A program made the position numbers and the translations under genes. From Paraburkholderia fungorum (GTDB lineage: Bacteria > Pseudomonadota > Gammaproteobacteria > Burkholderiales > Burkholderiaceae): DNA of 64,000 bases. This document shows, one piece after another, positions 35,702 through 43,671 of the stretch. The notes below the pieces were generated by a model. That model was not told the DNA's origin, did no database searches, and worked only from the letters and a program-made list of their open reading frames with translations. The stretch spans positions 62,001-126,000 of the forward strand of contig NZ_MCAS01000068.1 of the NCBI RefSeq assembly GCF_003610895.1, read 5' to 3'. Each line of letters opens with the position of its first letter. Position 1 is the stretch's first letter.

Positions 35702-36688
35702 TCAAGACACATCCACCACCACTTTCCCCTCGGCGGCTCCGCCAACCATCAATGCGTAAGCGGACTCCGCGGAACTGAGATCGAAGCGGCCCGGATCGAG
35801 ACGCGGCGTCAATTTCCCTGCTTCAACCAGGCGGGTGGCCTGCTCCAGCATCTCGCCGTGGTGTGCCCGGTTCTGTCCGCTCAAGAGAGGATAAAGTGTA
35901 AAAACCCCTGAATAGCTCGCCTCGCGGAAGGAAAGAGGCGCAAGCGCGTGTGTGCCCCATCCGAGCGCACTGACCACGTGTCCGAAGTGCTTCACTGCCT
36001 GGAAGCACGCGTCGAGCGTCGCGCCGCCAACGGTATCGACGACGAGGTCGAAGCCCTTCCCACGCGTGCAAGACTCCACATACTGTTCGACTGTCTGCGC
36101 GGAGTAGTCAATTGACGTTGCACCAAAACGCGCGACCACCTCCTGATTCGCAGCACTGGCTGTCGCGAACACGTTCGCACCGAGCGCCAGCGCGATTTGC
36201 ACGGATATATGGCCGACACCGCCTGCGCCGCCCTGCACGAGCACGGTTTGTCCCGCTTGCAAATGCGCGCGATCCACGATGCCAGACCACGAGGTAATGA
36301 ACGCCAGCGGCAAAGCAGCGGCCTCGCGGAACGACAGATTAGCCGGCTTGCGTGCCAGAAGGCTCGCATCGACCGAAGCGTATTGGGCCAGCGACCCTTG
36401 AATACCGCCAACACCGCCCGTCATTCCGTACACTGCATCGCCCACTTTGAAGGCGGTGACGCCGGGTCCAACCTCGTCGACCACGCCTGCCATGTCTATC
36501 CCGAGTATCAGGGGCAACGGATGCCTTGCGTGATCTGCCGTGCCTGCTCGAATCTTCGTGTCCAGTGGATTCAGACCACTTGCCTTGATACGGACTCGCA
36601 CCTCTCCTTGCGCCGGTGCCGGCACGTCAAGTTCGGTAAGTTCAAGTGGACCGTTGTAGCGATCGAGGACGAGCGCTCGCATCTTCAT
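35702..36688 (-). CDS. Zinc-less quinone oxidoreductase-like (MDR) protein
   Basis: Encodes 328 residues of the medium-chain dehydrogenase/reductase family. The start is MKMRALVLDRYNGPLEL, followed by the PLILGIDMAGVVDEVG turn and the NADPH-binding loop VQGGAGGVGHISVQIA (~150-165). Catalytic-zinc Cys/His ligands are absent, as in quinone oxidoreductases and alkenal reductases. The start is at 36688; upstream codons to 36988 lack family resemblance. It is a single gene with no obvious partner. Confidence 0.9.
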   Translation of the reverse strand: MKMRALVLDRYNGPLELTELDVPAPAQGEVRVRIKASGLNPLDTKIRAGTADHARHPLPLILGIDMAGVVDEVGPGVTAFKVGDAVYGMTGGVGGIQGSLAQYASVDASLLARKPANLSFREAAALPLAFITSWSGIVDRAHLQAGQTVLVQGGAGGVGHISVQIALALGANVFATASAANQEVVARFGATSIDYSAQTVEQYVESCTRGKGFDLVVDTVGGATLDACFQAVKHFGHVVSALGWGTHALAPLSFREASYSGVFTLYPLLSGQNRAHHGEMLEQATRLVEAGKLTPRLDPGRFDLSSAESAYALMVGGAAEGKVVVDVS

Positions 36689-36723
36689 GGAAACATCCTT
36701 CGTGTGACCATCAATGGTCTCGT

Positions 36724-37115
36724 TTATTTCATAAACAGCTTGCCACGCAACAGGAGTCTTAGCGTGGCGAGAAAAAGACCCAGAATTGCGAGGACGATTC
36801 CGAACGAAGAAGCCGGAACCGGAAAGTGACGCACTTGCGGTGACACTGAGACAGTGGACATAACGGGCTCCGCAGTCGGATGCCTTGCGGGTGACGCACC
36901 GTCTGGGAGACGCGGACCGTGGTAAGTCGTGACCTCGATACTGAAGTTGACGGCGCCATGATCGACCCCACCGACTTTCGGGCACCACTTGTTGTTAGCG
37001 CCGAAGCGCCTTCCGTGCAGCATAGGTGCGGCAGATTGATAAGTAAAGCCGACACTAGAACAGTTGAGAAACCGCAGAACCCGGCCATGGAGACTGCCGT
37101 TTTCGCGCCAATCAT
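36724..37115 (-). pseudogene. Possible frameshifted secreted/anchored protein
   Basis: A signal-peptide-like start (MIGAKTAVSMAGF, then ALLINLPHLCC) at 37115 is in one frame. The plausible continuation (NNKWCPKVGGVDHGAVNFS to the end) is in another. The C-terminus is PVPASSFGIVLAILGLFLAT followed by basic residues, like a membrane-sorting tail. One base change near 37010-37020 would join them. The alternative is a non-coding gap. From 37116 to 37528 I see only the palindrome at 37218. Confidence 0.3.
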
Positions 37116-37217
37116 CAGAAGTCCGGAATATAAACGAAAGAAAAAATAGGGCTGATGCAGGCAGGATGAAGGCTCCTGGAAAGGCCACGCCGTGGCATGA
37201 CGACTCCAGCCACCACT

Positions 37218-37257
37218 CTCGATCCCCGATGACAATTCATTGTCAACGAGGATCGAG
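37218..37257. repeat. Long near-perfect palindrome
   Basis: CTCGATCC-CCGA-TGACAAT, then TC, then ATTGTCA-ACGA-GGATCGAG. The 19-base arms have two mismatches. It is in the gap before the GH79 gene. It could be an operator, a hairpin, or the footprint of a small element; no poly-T follows. Confidence 0.6.
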
Positions 37258-37528
37258 GTTCCGCCGTTTTATCTAAGCGGATCCTGCACTATGGCCTGCT
37301 CGTCTGTCGACCAGATGACAGCCTATCCGGGACCCGATGCATTCCGCACGTGAGTGCGAGCGGTCAAGCAGACCGATCGCACCTCAATGCAAGAGCGTCC
37401 ATCGAAGCATGGCATCACGACAAGCTGCGCAAGTGCGCCATCGCCCGCTCTTTTCCCAAGAGCGGCGACGGTCTGGGTTGTCCGATTTGTCCGGGGCCGT
37501 CGCAGCTCCGCTCCATCAGGATCAAACG

Positions 37529-39076
37529 ATGCAGAACATCACGCGCATAATCCTGGCCACTTCCCTGCTCTCAGGGCTCATGTCCAGTGCTTTGGCCAGT
37601 CAGAGCCTGCCCTCAACTGGTGCACCCAAGGTGACGGCTACGGTGAGCGTCGATCCGAATGCCAGAAAGAAATCCGTGGCGCCATCCTTCCTTGGATTGT
37701 CGATGGTCCTGAGCGAGACGCCTTACATGGTGGGGACCAGCACGTCGCCCAATCCGCATTTCCGGCAGCTTCTCGGGAACCTGTCGACCTACAGCAACGG
37801 GCCCATGGAAATCCGGGAGCTGAATGACGAAGCGTTTGGCCCCACGACGATTTCCGATCATCTTCCAGCGCTGTCGAATCTCTACCGGGACACACAATCC
37901 CCACGGCATGGCGTCAAATATTTCATGGGTGTCGACTTCTTCGGTAATTTCGACGCGCAAGGCAATGAGAACGGCATCGCGGCCAGCCAGGCGGAATCGT
38001 TTCATAGTCTGCTGCCACAAGGCAGTGTGCTGAGCTACGAGATCGGCAACGAACCCGATCTGTACAACGCCGAGCACTTCCGGTCGAAATATACCTATGC
38101 GAAGTACAAGGTCCAGTACGAACAGACGGTCGCAGCCATCGAGAGCAAAGGGACCGGCGTGCCGATGGCAGCACCGGTTTTCTCGGGCTATCCGGGCGGC
38201 TTCATGAAGAGCCTCGACGATTTCATTGCGTCCGAGCATGCACACCTGGGCATGCTCGACCTGCACTACTACGGCGGAAGCCACTGCAACGGCAAGGTCG
38301 TGCCGGCCGACTACCTGCTCTCAAGCGACGCCATCAACCACCCGACATCCACCGTGAGTCCCAACCGGATTGGCGGCTACATTGCCGCCCTGAACCGTGC
38401 CGGCCGCGGGAACGTACGTATCGGAGAAGTGAACTCCGTTGCCTGCGGTGGACAAGACGGCGTGAGCAACACCTTCCAGTCCGCACTGTGGGTGCTTGAC
38501 GAAGCAATGAGCTATGCAGAAGCCGGCGTGAGTGGCATCAATATCTTCACGATCGCGAACGCCAATGCCTACTACACGCCGTTCCGCTTCAGTCACACGG
38601 GGACCTTTCCCGAGAGCGAATACACGATCTCGCAGATCAACCCGATTTATTACGGCATGCTGACTGTTGATGAGATGCTGCAATCGAAGGCGGCGCTGCT
38701 TCCGGTAAGCCTGTCGACGCCGCTCCACATCAAGGCGTATGCGACGACAGACGAACACGGCAAGATTCGAGTCCTGCTCATCAACAAGGAAGAAGATCAG
38801 GCCGGTGATGGCGATGTCGTACTGCATCTGACACGGCATGGTGACGCCATGGTCTCGGCCCTGCGTGCCACCAACAACGACTACCGGGTGAGCGACTACA
38901 CGCACTACACCGCCGACGACAAGGTCACGCTGGCCGGACAGACATTCAAGGTTACAGGAGGCGTCCAGGACGGCGTCCTGCACGGTACCAGGGAGAGCAC
39001 GACAGTGCATCCGAAGGATGGCGTCTACATGGTGTCGCTACCGCATGCCAGTGCGGCCATCGTAGAGTTTCGCTAG
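37529..39076 (+). CDS. Secreted GH79-like glycosidase
   Basis: Encodes 515 residues with a signal peptide (MQNITRIILATSLLSGLMSS, cut after ALA). The acid/base Glu is E175 in SYEIGNEPDLY and the nucleophile is E300 in RIGEVNSVACGGQDG, the two-Glu clan A arrangement of beta-glucuronidase/heparanase-type GH79 enzymes. It probably removes uronic or related residues from extracellular polysaccharide in the periplasm or outside the cell. ATG 37529 is chosen since it starts the signal peptide and follows AGGA. The gene stands alone, without transporter or regulator nearby. Confidence 0.85.
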   Translation: MQNITRIILATSLLSGLMSSALASQSLPSTGAPKVTATVSVDPNARKKSVAPSFLGLSMVLSETPYMVGTSTSPNPHFRQLLGNLSTYSNGPMEIRELNDEAFGPTTISDHLPALSNLYRDTQSPRHGVKYFMGVDFFGNFDAQGNENGIAASQAESFHSLLPQGSVLSYEIGNEPDLYNAEHFRSKYTYAKYKVQYEQTVAAIESKGTGVPMAAPVFSGYPGGFMKSLDDFIASEHAHLGMLDLHYYGGSHCNGKVVPADYLLSSDAINHPTSTVSPNRIGGYIAALNRAGRGNVRIGEVNSVACGGQDGVSNTFQSALWVLDEAMSYAEAGVSGINIFTIANANAYYTPFRFSHTGTFPESEYTISQINPIYYGMLTVDEMLQSKAALLPVSLSTPLHIKAYATTDEHGKIRVLLINKEEDQAGDGDVVLHLTRHGDAMVSALRATNNDYRVSDYTHYTADDKVTLAGQTFKVTGGVQDGVLHGTRESTTVHPKDGVYMVSLPHASAAIVEFR

Positions 39077-39263
39077 GCCTGCCTGGTGGGGATGAGGCGC
39101 TCTCCCTGCGCGGAGTCCCGCTATAGACAGAGCTCACCAACGTATCGAACTGATTCTGGTGCGCCCAGTCGGCGGGGCTTAGGCGTCTTGATTAATTCGG
39201 CATTGCTTCCTCGTGATGCGAGCGCTATCGCAGCTTCCGAACTGCAACTGCCACGGAGTTAAT

Positions 39264-40943
39264 TCAGGCGACGGCCTTCTGCTCCCCGGCAGCTTGCTCG
39301 CGCATACGACGTGCTTCTTCGCGCAGGAACTGCTGGTAGTCGTCCAGATCGCCGTCGAAGGGCTCGACGCCACCCTTGGTAACGAGCCAGAACTCGTCAC
39401 ATACCGCGCGCAGCAGGGACCGGTCGTGACTGACCAGCAACACTGTGCCTTCGAATTCGTTGAGTGCCATGCCTAGCGCTTCGCGTGTGGCCAGGTCGAG
39501 GTGGTTGGTAGGCTCGTCGAGCAGCAGCAGGTTGGGGCGCTGCCACACGATCATGCACAACACGAGCCGCGCCTTTTCGCCGCCGCTCATCGTGCCGACC
39601 GCCTGATGGACCATGTCGCCACTGAAGTTGAAGGTGCCGAGGAAGGTACGAAGCGATTGTTCCGTGCCGCTCTGACCGGGGGCACGCAGGTGCGCAGGCG
39701 TGTCCTTGGCAAGGCGGATCATGTGTTCCAGCGGCGTGTCGAGGGGACGCAGTACGTCGAGCTCCTGCTGTGCGAAGTAGCCGATGTTCAGGCCTTTGCC
39801 TTCGCTGATTTCGCCGGCAATCGGCGCCAGCTCGTGCGCCACCGTCTTCACCAGCGTCGACTTGCCCTGACCGTTGGCACCGAGAATGCCGATGCGCTGC
39901 CCAGCCAGCACGGAGCGGTTGATGCCCCGCACAATGACCGTTGGCGGCGTGTCCGGCGCTGCGTCGGTCGGCGCGGGATAGCCGAAGCTCGCGTCCAGCA
40001 TCGACAAAAGCGGGTTCGGGACGTTGAGCGGCTCCTTGAACTCGAAGGTGAACTCCGCGTCGGCAAGCACCGGTGCGATCTTCTCCATGCGTTCGAGCGC
40101 CTTGACCCGGCTCTGCGCCTGCTTCGCCTTCGAGGCCTTGGCCTTGAAACGGTCGATGAACTTCTGCAGGTGGGCGATCTTGTCCGCCTGCCTGGCCACC
40201 GCGGCCTGCTGCAACACGAGTTGCTCGGCGCGCATCTCTTCGAACTTGCTGTAGTTGCCGCCATAACGCACCAGCTTGGCGTTGTCGACGTGCACGGTCA
40301 CCTGCGTCACCGCGTCGAGGAATTCGCGGTCGTGGCTGATCACGACCATGGTTCCTTCGTAGCGCTTGAGCCACGCTTCCAGCCAGACCAACGCGTCCAG
40401 ATCCAGGTGATTGGTCGGTTCGTCGAGCAAAAGCAGATCGGACGGGCACATGAGCGCGCGCGCCAGTTGCAGTCGCATGCGCCAGCCGCCGGAGAAACTG
40501 TTGACCGGCTGGTCGAGCTGCGCGGCACTGAAGCCCAGGCCCAGGATCAGCGCCTGGGCACGCGCGGGGGCATCATGCGCGCCGGCGTCGTGCAGGGCCA
40601 TGTAGGCGTGCGCCATGCGCATGCCGTCGTCGCTGGCCTCAGCGGCGGCTACTTCGGCCTGCGCGGCCAGCAGTATGGTGTCACCGTCGATGACGAAGTC
40701 GGTCGCACTTTGTTCGGTCTCCGGCATCTCCTGCGCGACCTGGCCCATTTTCCATGCAGCGGGAATCGAGAACTCGCCGCCATCTTCGTGCAACGTGCCG
40801 TTGAGAAGGCCGAAGAAAGATGATTTGCCGGCGCCATTGCGGCCGACAAGGCCAATCTTTTCGCCGGGGGTGAAGGTGACGGACGCGCGGTCGAGTACGA
40901 CATTGACGCCGCGGCGCAGGGTGACATTACGGACGGAAATCAT
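39264..40943 (-). CDS. yheS: ABC-F family ATPase, YheS-like
   Basis: Encodes 559 residues with two complete ATP-binding cassettes and no membrane segment. Walker A motifs are GRNGAGKSS and GANGQGKST, signature motifs SFSGGW and TMSGGEKAR, and Walker B LLLLDEPTNHLD occurs twice. The linker between cassettes is the charged arm helix (KAKASKAKQAQSRVKALERM). ABC-F proteins act on the ribosome's E site to rescue stalled translation. A Gln/Lys-rich tail ends the protein. Confidence 0.93.
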   Translation of the reverse strand: MISVRNVTLRRGVNVVLDRASVTFTPGEKIGLVGRNGAGKSSFFGLLNGTLHEDGGEFSIPAAWKMGQVAQEMPETEQSATDFVIDGDTILLAAQAEVAAAEASDDGMRMAHAYMALHDAGAHDAPARAQALILGLGFSAAQLDQPVNSFSGGWRMRLQLARALMCPSDLLLLDEPTNHLDLDALVWLEAWLKRYEGTMVVISHDREFLDAVTQVTVHVDNAKLVRYGGNYSKFEEMRAEQLVLQQAAVARQADKIAHLQKFIDRFKAKASKAKQAQSRVKALERMEKIAPVLADAEFTFEFKEPLNVPNPLLSMLDASFGYPAPTDAAPDTPPTVIVRGINRSVLAGQRIGILGANGQGKSTLVKTVAHELAPIAGEISEGKGLNIGYFAQQELDVLRPLDTPLEHMIRLAKDTPAHLRAPGQSGTEQSLRTFLGTFNFSGDMVHQAVGTMSGGEKARLVLCMIVWQRPNLLLLDEPTNHLDLATREALGMALNEFEGTVLLVSHDRSLLRAVCDEFWLVTKGGVEPFDGDLDDYQQFLREEARRMREQAAGEQKAVA

Positions 40944-41078
40944 AAGGAGCTACTTCGGAGAGGATAGGCATGATAGCCGACCGGACGTACACGGCTGCCT
41001 CTTTTCTGGCCGCACGAGGGAAGAGCCGCTTGCGCTTTGCGGCGCCCACCGGCCGCAAAGCGAGGCGGGCACTGGCGC

Positions 41079-41255
41079 TCAGGGCGATCCGGCTGCGGGG
41101 TCAGCGATCAGCCCGGCCGTGGCGCGCTGCGCGTAATACTCGGCCATCAATGCAGTGGGCACATTACCGGCACCTGCACGTGAGCGGGTCATGGGCGGCA
41201 TGACAATACGATTGGGCAACTCCAGGTTGCCCATACGGTAAGGCGTGAACAACAC
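41079..41255 (-). pseudogene. Truncated old yellow enzyme (NemA-like) gene
   Basis: From GTG 41255, behind an AGGAG, the frame reads LFTPYRMGNLELPNRIVMPP, then MTRSRAGAGNVPTALMAEYY and AQRATAGLI. This is the N-terminal FMN-barrel start of N-ethylmaleimide reductase-type enzymes. After about 50 residues the similarity ends and a TGA follows at 41079; full proteins are ~360 residues. The gene has lost its body, through deletion or rearrangement between it and yheS. It starts directly after the stop of the GDSL gene, so the two were probably an operon. Confidence 0.75.
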
Positions 41256-41258
41256 GAT

Positions 41259-42560
41259 TCAGCGCTCCTGTGAGTGGGTGCGGCCGCTGCCGGACAGCAA
41301 GACTTCCAGATCGACGGTCTCGGCCATTACGCGGTTGCCTTCGTCGCCCGGATGCAGGTGATCGCCGGAATCGAAAAGCGTGCCGATGCGGGTCGGATGA
41401 GCGGGATCGCGTAGTGCCGCATCAAAGTCGATGACGGCATCGAATGCGCCGCTGTGACGAATCCACTCGTTCACCTGCTGACGCAAAGCCTCCTTGGCGG
41501 GCTGGTAGTAGTTATCCAGCGGTGTGCCGGGCAACGCGCCTTCGAAGGGCGTGAGCGTCGCGCCAATCACGCGCACGCCACGGTTATGGGCTTGCTCGAT
41601 CAGTTGGCGATAGCCCGCCGTGAGCGCGTCCAGCGCCGGACGCGAACTGGTTGGCGCAAAGGCCGTCCCTGGCCAGGAAATGTCGTTGATCCCCAGCATC
41701 ACAATGACGCTCTGCACACCCGGCTGGGCGAGAGCATCCCGGTCGAACCGCGCCAACGCGTTGACGCCCATGCCATCAGACAACAGGCGCGCGCCGGAGA
41801 TACCTGCATTGATGACCGCCACCCCATGCGGCGCCAATCGCGCGGCGAGGAAATCAGGCCACCGGCTGTCGTTGTCCAGGCTGGCCGTGGCGCCGTCCGT
41901 GATGGAATCGCCGATGACCGCGATCGTGCGCGTGGTTGGTGTGGCCTCGACGAGAATCCCGGTCAGCAGCGGGCGCGCTGTAGTGTGCTCAAAATGAGGA
42001 CCGGATTCGTCCAGTTTCGCGGCAGCAGTCTGGTCGTTGGAAGCGATCCAGCCGGTTTGACGACCATCCCAATGGAAGGTGGACATCGGCGTTTCTTCCG
42101 GCAAATACACGCTCACCGCGACCTGCCCAAGCGCGGGCACGGACAACGCAACAGGGTCGCTGACCAACGACGCGCCAGGCAGGATCGTCGCAATTTTTTG
42201 CCCGCCAAAGGTGGCGGTGTGCAGGCTGTCGGCGAACACGGCGCCGCCCGCGGCCGGCAGCCCGATCGTGGCCTTACCCACGGTGACCGGCTGCTTTCCA
42301 AAGGCATTGGACAACACGATGCGCACGCGCGGCCCTCCCAGACTGACACGAGCCACCTGACGCACCGTCTGGTCATGTAGCGCGGCAGGAACGTTGGTGG
42401 GAAACAGGAAATCCGCGTCCCATACCGGCTGCGGACTGGCGGTCCAACTGGCTACCCAGTTGGAATCGGCGGCGTTGGCGCGGCCAGCAGGAACAATTGC
42501 GCCGGCCGTAAGCGCGAAGGCCAACACGGCGCATGTCGATGGCCTGGAGAGTTTTTTCAT
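41259..42560 (-). CDS. Secreted SGNH/GDSL hydrolase
   Basis: Encodes 433 residues. A signal peptide (MKKLSRPSTCAVLAFALTAG, cut near RANA) leads into an N-terminal beta domain and a GDSL domain. The nucleophile Ser is in AVIGDSITDG, with the oxyanion Gly/Asn in VMLGIND and the Asp/His pair in DSGDHLHPGD. It is an esterase- or deacetylase-type exported enzyme. ATG 42560 is used because it starts the signal peptide. The divergent LysR at 42672 is its likely regulator. Confidence 0.9.
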   Translation of the reverse strand: MKKLSRPSTCAVLAFALTAGAIVPAGRANAADSNWVASWTASPQPVWDADFLFPTNVPAALHDQTVRQVARVSLGGPRVRIVLSNAFGKQPVTVGKATIGLPAAGGAVFADSLHTATFGGQKIATILPGASLVSDPVALSVPALGQVAVSVYLPEETPMSTFHWDGRQTGWIASNDQTAAAKLDESGPHFEHTTARPLLTGILVEATPTTRTIAVIGDSITDGATASLDNDSRWPDFLAARLAPHGVAVINAGISGARLLSDGMGVNALARFDRDALAQPGVQSVIVMLGINDISWPGTAFAPTSSRPALDALTAGYRQLIEQAHNRGVRVIGATLTPFEGALPGTPLDNYYQPAKEALRQQVNEWIRHSGAFDAVIDFDAALRDPAHPTRIGTLFDSGDHLHPGDEGNRVMAETVDLEVLLSGSGRTHSQER

Positions 42561-42564
42561 ATCA

Positions 42565-42659
42565 GTGAATTCAATGGCGGCATGAGCGTCAATGATGAAT
42601 TCAACGACGAATATCGAATAGACTGTCCCCAGTAAAAATATTTGTGAGTTGAATTCACC
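42565..42659. promoter_or_regulatory. Three GAATTC-centred sites in the LysR/GDSL gap
   Basis: GTGAATTCAA (42565-42574), ATGAATTCAACG (42595-42606) and GAGTTGAATTCACC (42646-42659) are near-identical. The first and last are inverted with respect to each other. They lie between two divergent starts and are candidate LysR operators. Confidence 0.5.
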
Positions 42660-42671
42660 TAGGAGGCCGAC

Positions 42672-43583
42672 ATGGCTCGTCTTGAGGTCAACCGATCTGG
42701 CGAACTGGAAGTGTTCGTCCGTGTAATTGAGCTGGGCGGTTTCTCGGCGGCTGCCCGTGTCTGCGGGATGACGCCATCTGCCGTCAGCAAGCTGGTCGGA
42801 CGCATGGAACAACGCCTTGGAACGCGGCTGATCAACCGATCCACGCGGCAGCTTCTACTTACTCCCGAAGGCTGCGCTTTTTATGAGCGCGGCAGGCGTG
42901 TGCTGGCCGATCTGGACGAAGCGGAGCGTTGCGCCAGCGCACACATCACGCCCAGGGGCAGACTGCGGGTGAACGCGAACGTGCCGTTCGGACACCACTT
43001 CCTGCTACCGCTTGCGCCGGAATTCCTGGAGCGCTATCCCGATGTCACACTGGACATCGTGCTGACCGATGAGGTCATCGACATTCTGGAGCAGCGTACC
43101 GACGTGGCGGTTCGTGCAGGCCCACTCAAAAGTTCCAGCCTCATGGCACGCAAGCTCGGTCAGACACGCATGGTCATTGTCGGAGCACCCGGCTACCTGG
43201 CGCGTCACGGCACACCCTCCACGCCAGATGAGCTGCGCCGGCACAACCTCCTCGGGGCGAACTACGTGCGCGCCCAGCCCGGCTGGCCCCTGCGGCACGA
43301 AGGTACGGATGCGGTGCTTCCCGTAACTGGAAACGCCCAAGCCAGTGACGGTGAAGCCTTGCATCGTCTGGCGCTCGCCGGGTTGGGCCTGGCGCGCCTT
43401 GCCGCCTTCCAGGTTCGGGAAGACATTGCTGCCGGCCGCCTGTCGCCAGTGCTCGAAGCATTCAATCCAAACGATGTTGAAGAAGTCCATGCCGTCTTCG
43501 TCGGACAAGGTGGCTACCTGCCCATGAGAGCGCGAGCTTTTCTGGATTTCCTCGCGGAACGGGTCAACATCTGCGAACACTGA
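42672..43583 (+). CDS. LysR family transcriptional regulator
   Basis: Encodes 303 residues, full length, with helix-turn-helix GELEVFVRVIELGGFSAAAR and effector domain. It is preceded by AGGAGG. It is divergent from the GDSL hydrolase and the truncated old yellow enzyme, which may have been its target operon; the three GAATTC sites fit this. Confidence 0.92.
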   Translation: MARLEVNRSGELEVFVRVIELGGFSAAARVCGMTPSAVSKLVGRMEQRLGTRLINRSTRQLLLTPEGCAFYERGRRVLADLDEAERCASAHITPRGRLRVNANVPFGHHFLLPLAPEFLERYPDVTLDIVLTDEVIDILEQRTDVAVRAGPLKSSSLMARKLGQTRMVIVGAPGYLARHGTPSTPDELRRHNLLGANYVRAQPGWPLRHEGTDAVLPVTGNAQASDGEALHRLALAGLGLARLAAFQVREDIAAGRLSPVLEAFNPNDVEEVHAVFVGQGGYLPMRARAFLDFLAERVNICEH

Positions 43584-43671
43584 TTCTGTTTGACATAGAG
43601 GGGGACGCTATATGCGAATGTCAGGAAGGCGACCCGCAACGCCACCACCTGAGCGCCCCACCACTGTCCAC

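Noticed and set aside
39501..40823. 440-residue plus-strand open frame
   Set aside because: It is entirely antisense to the ABC-F gene; its Arg/His-rich composition is typical of antisense reading of high-GC coding sequence.
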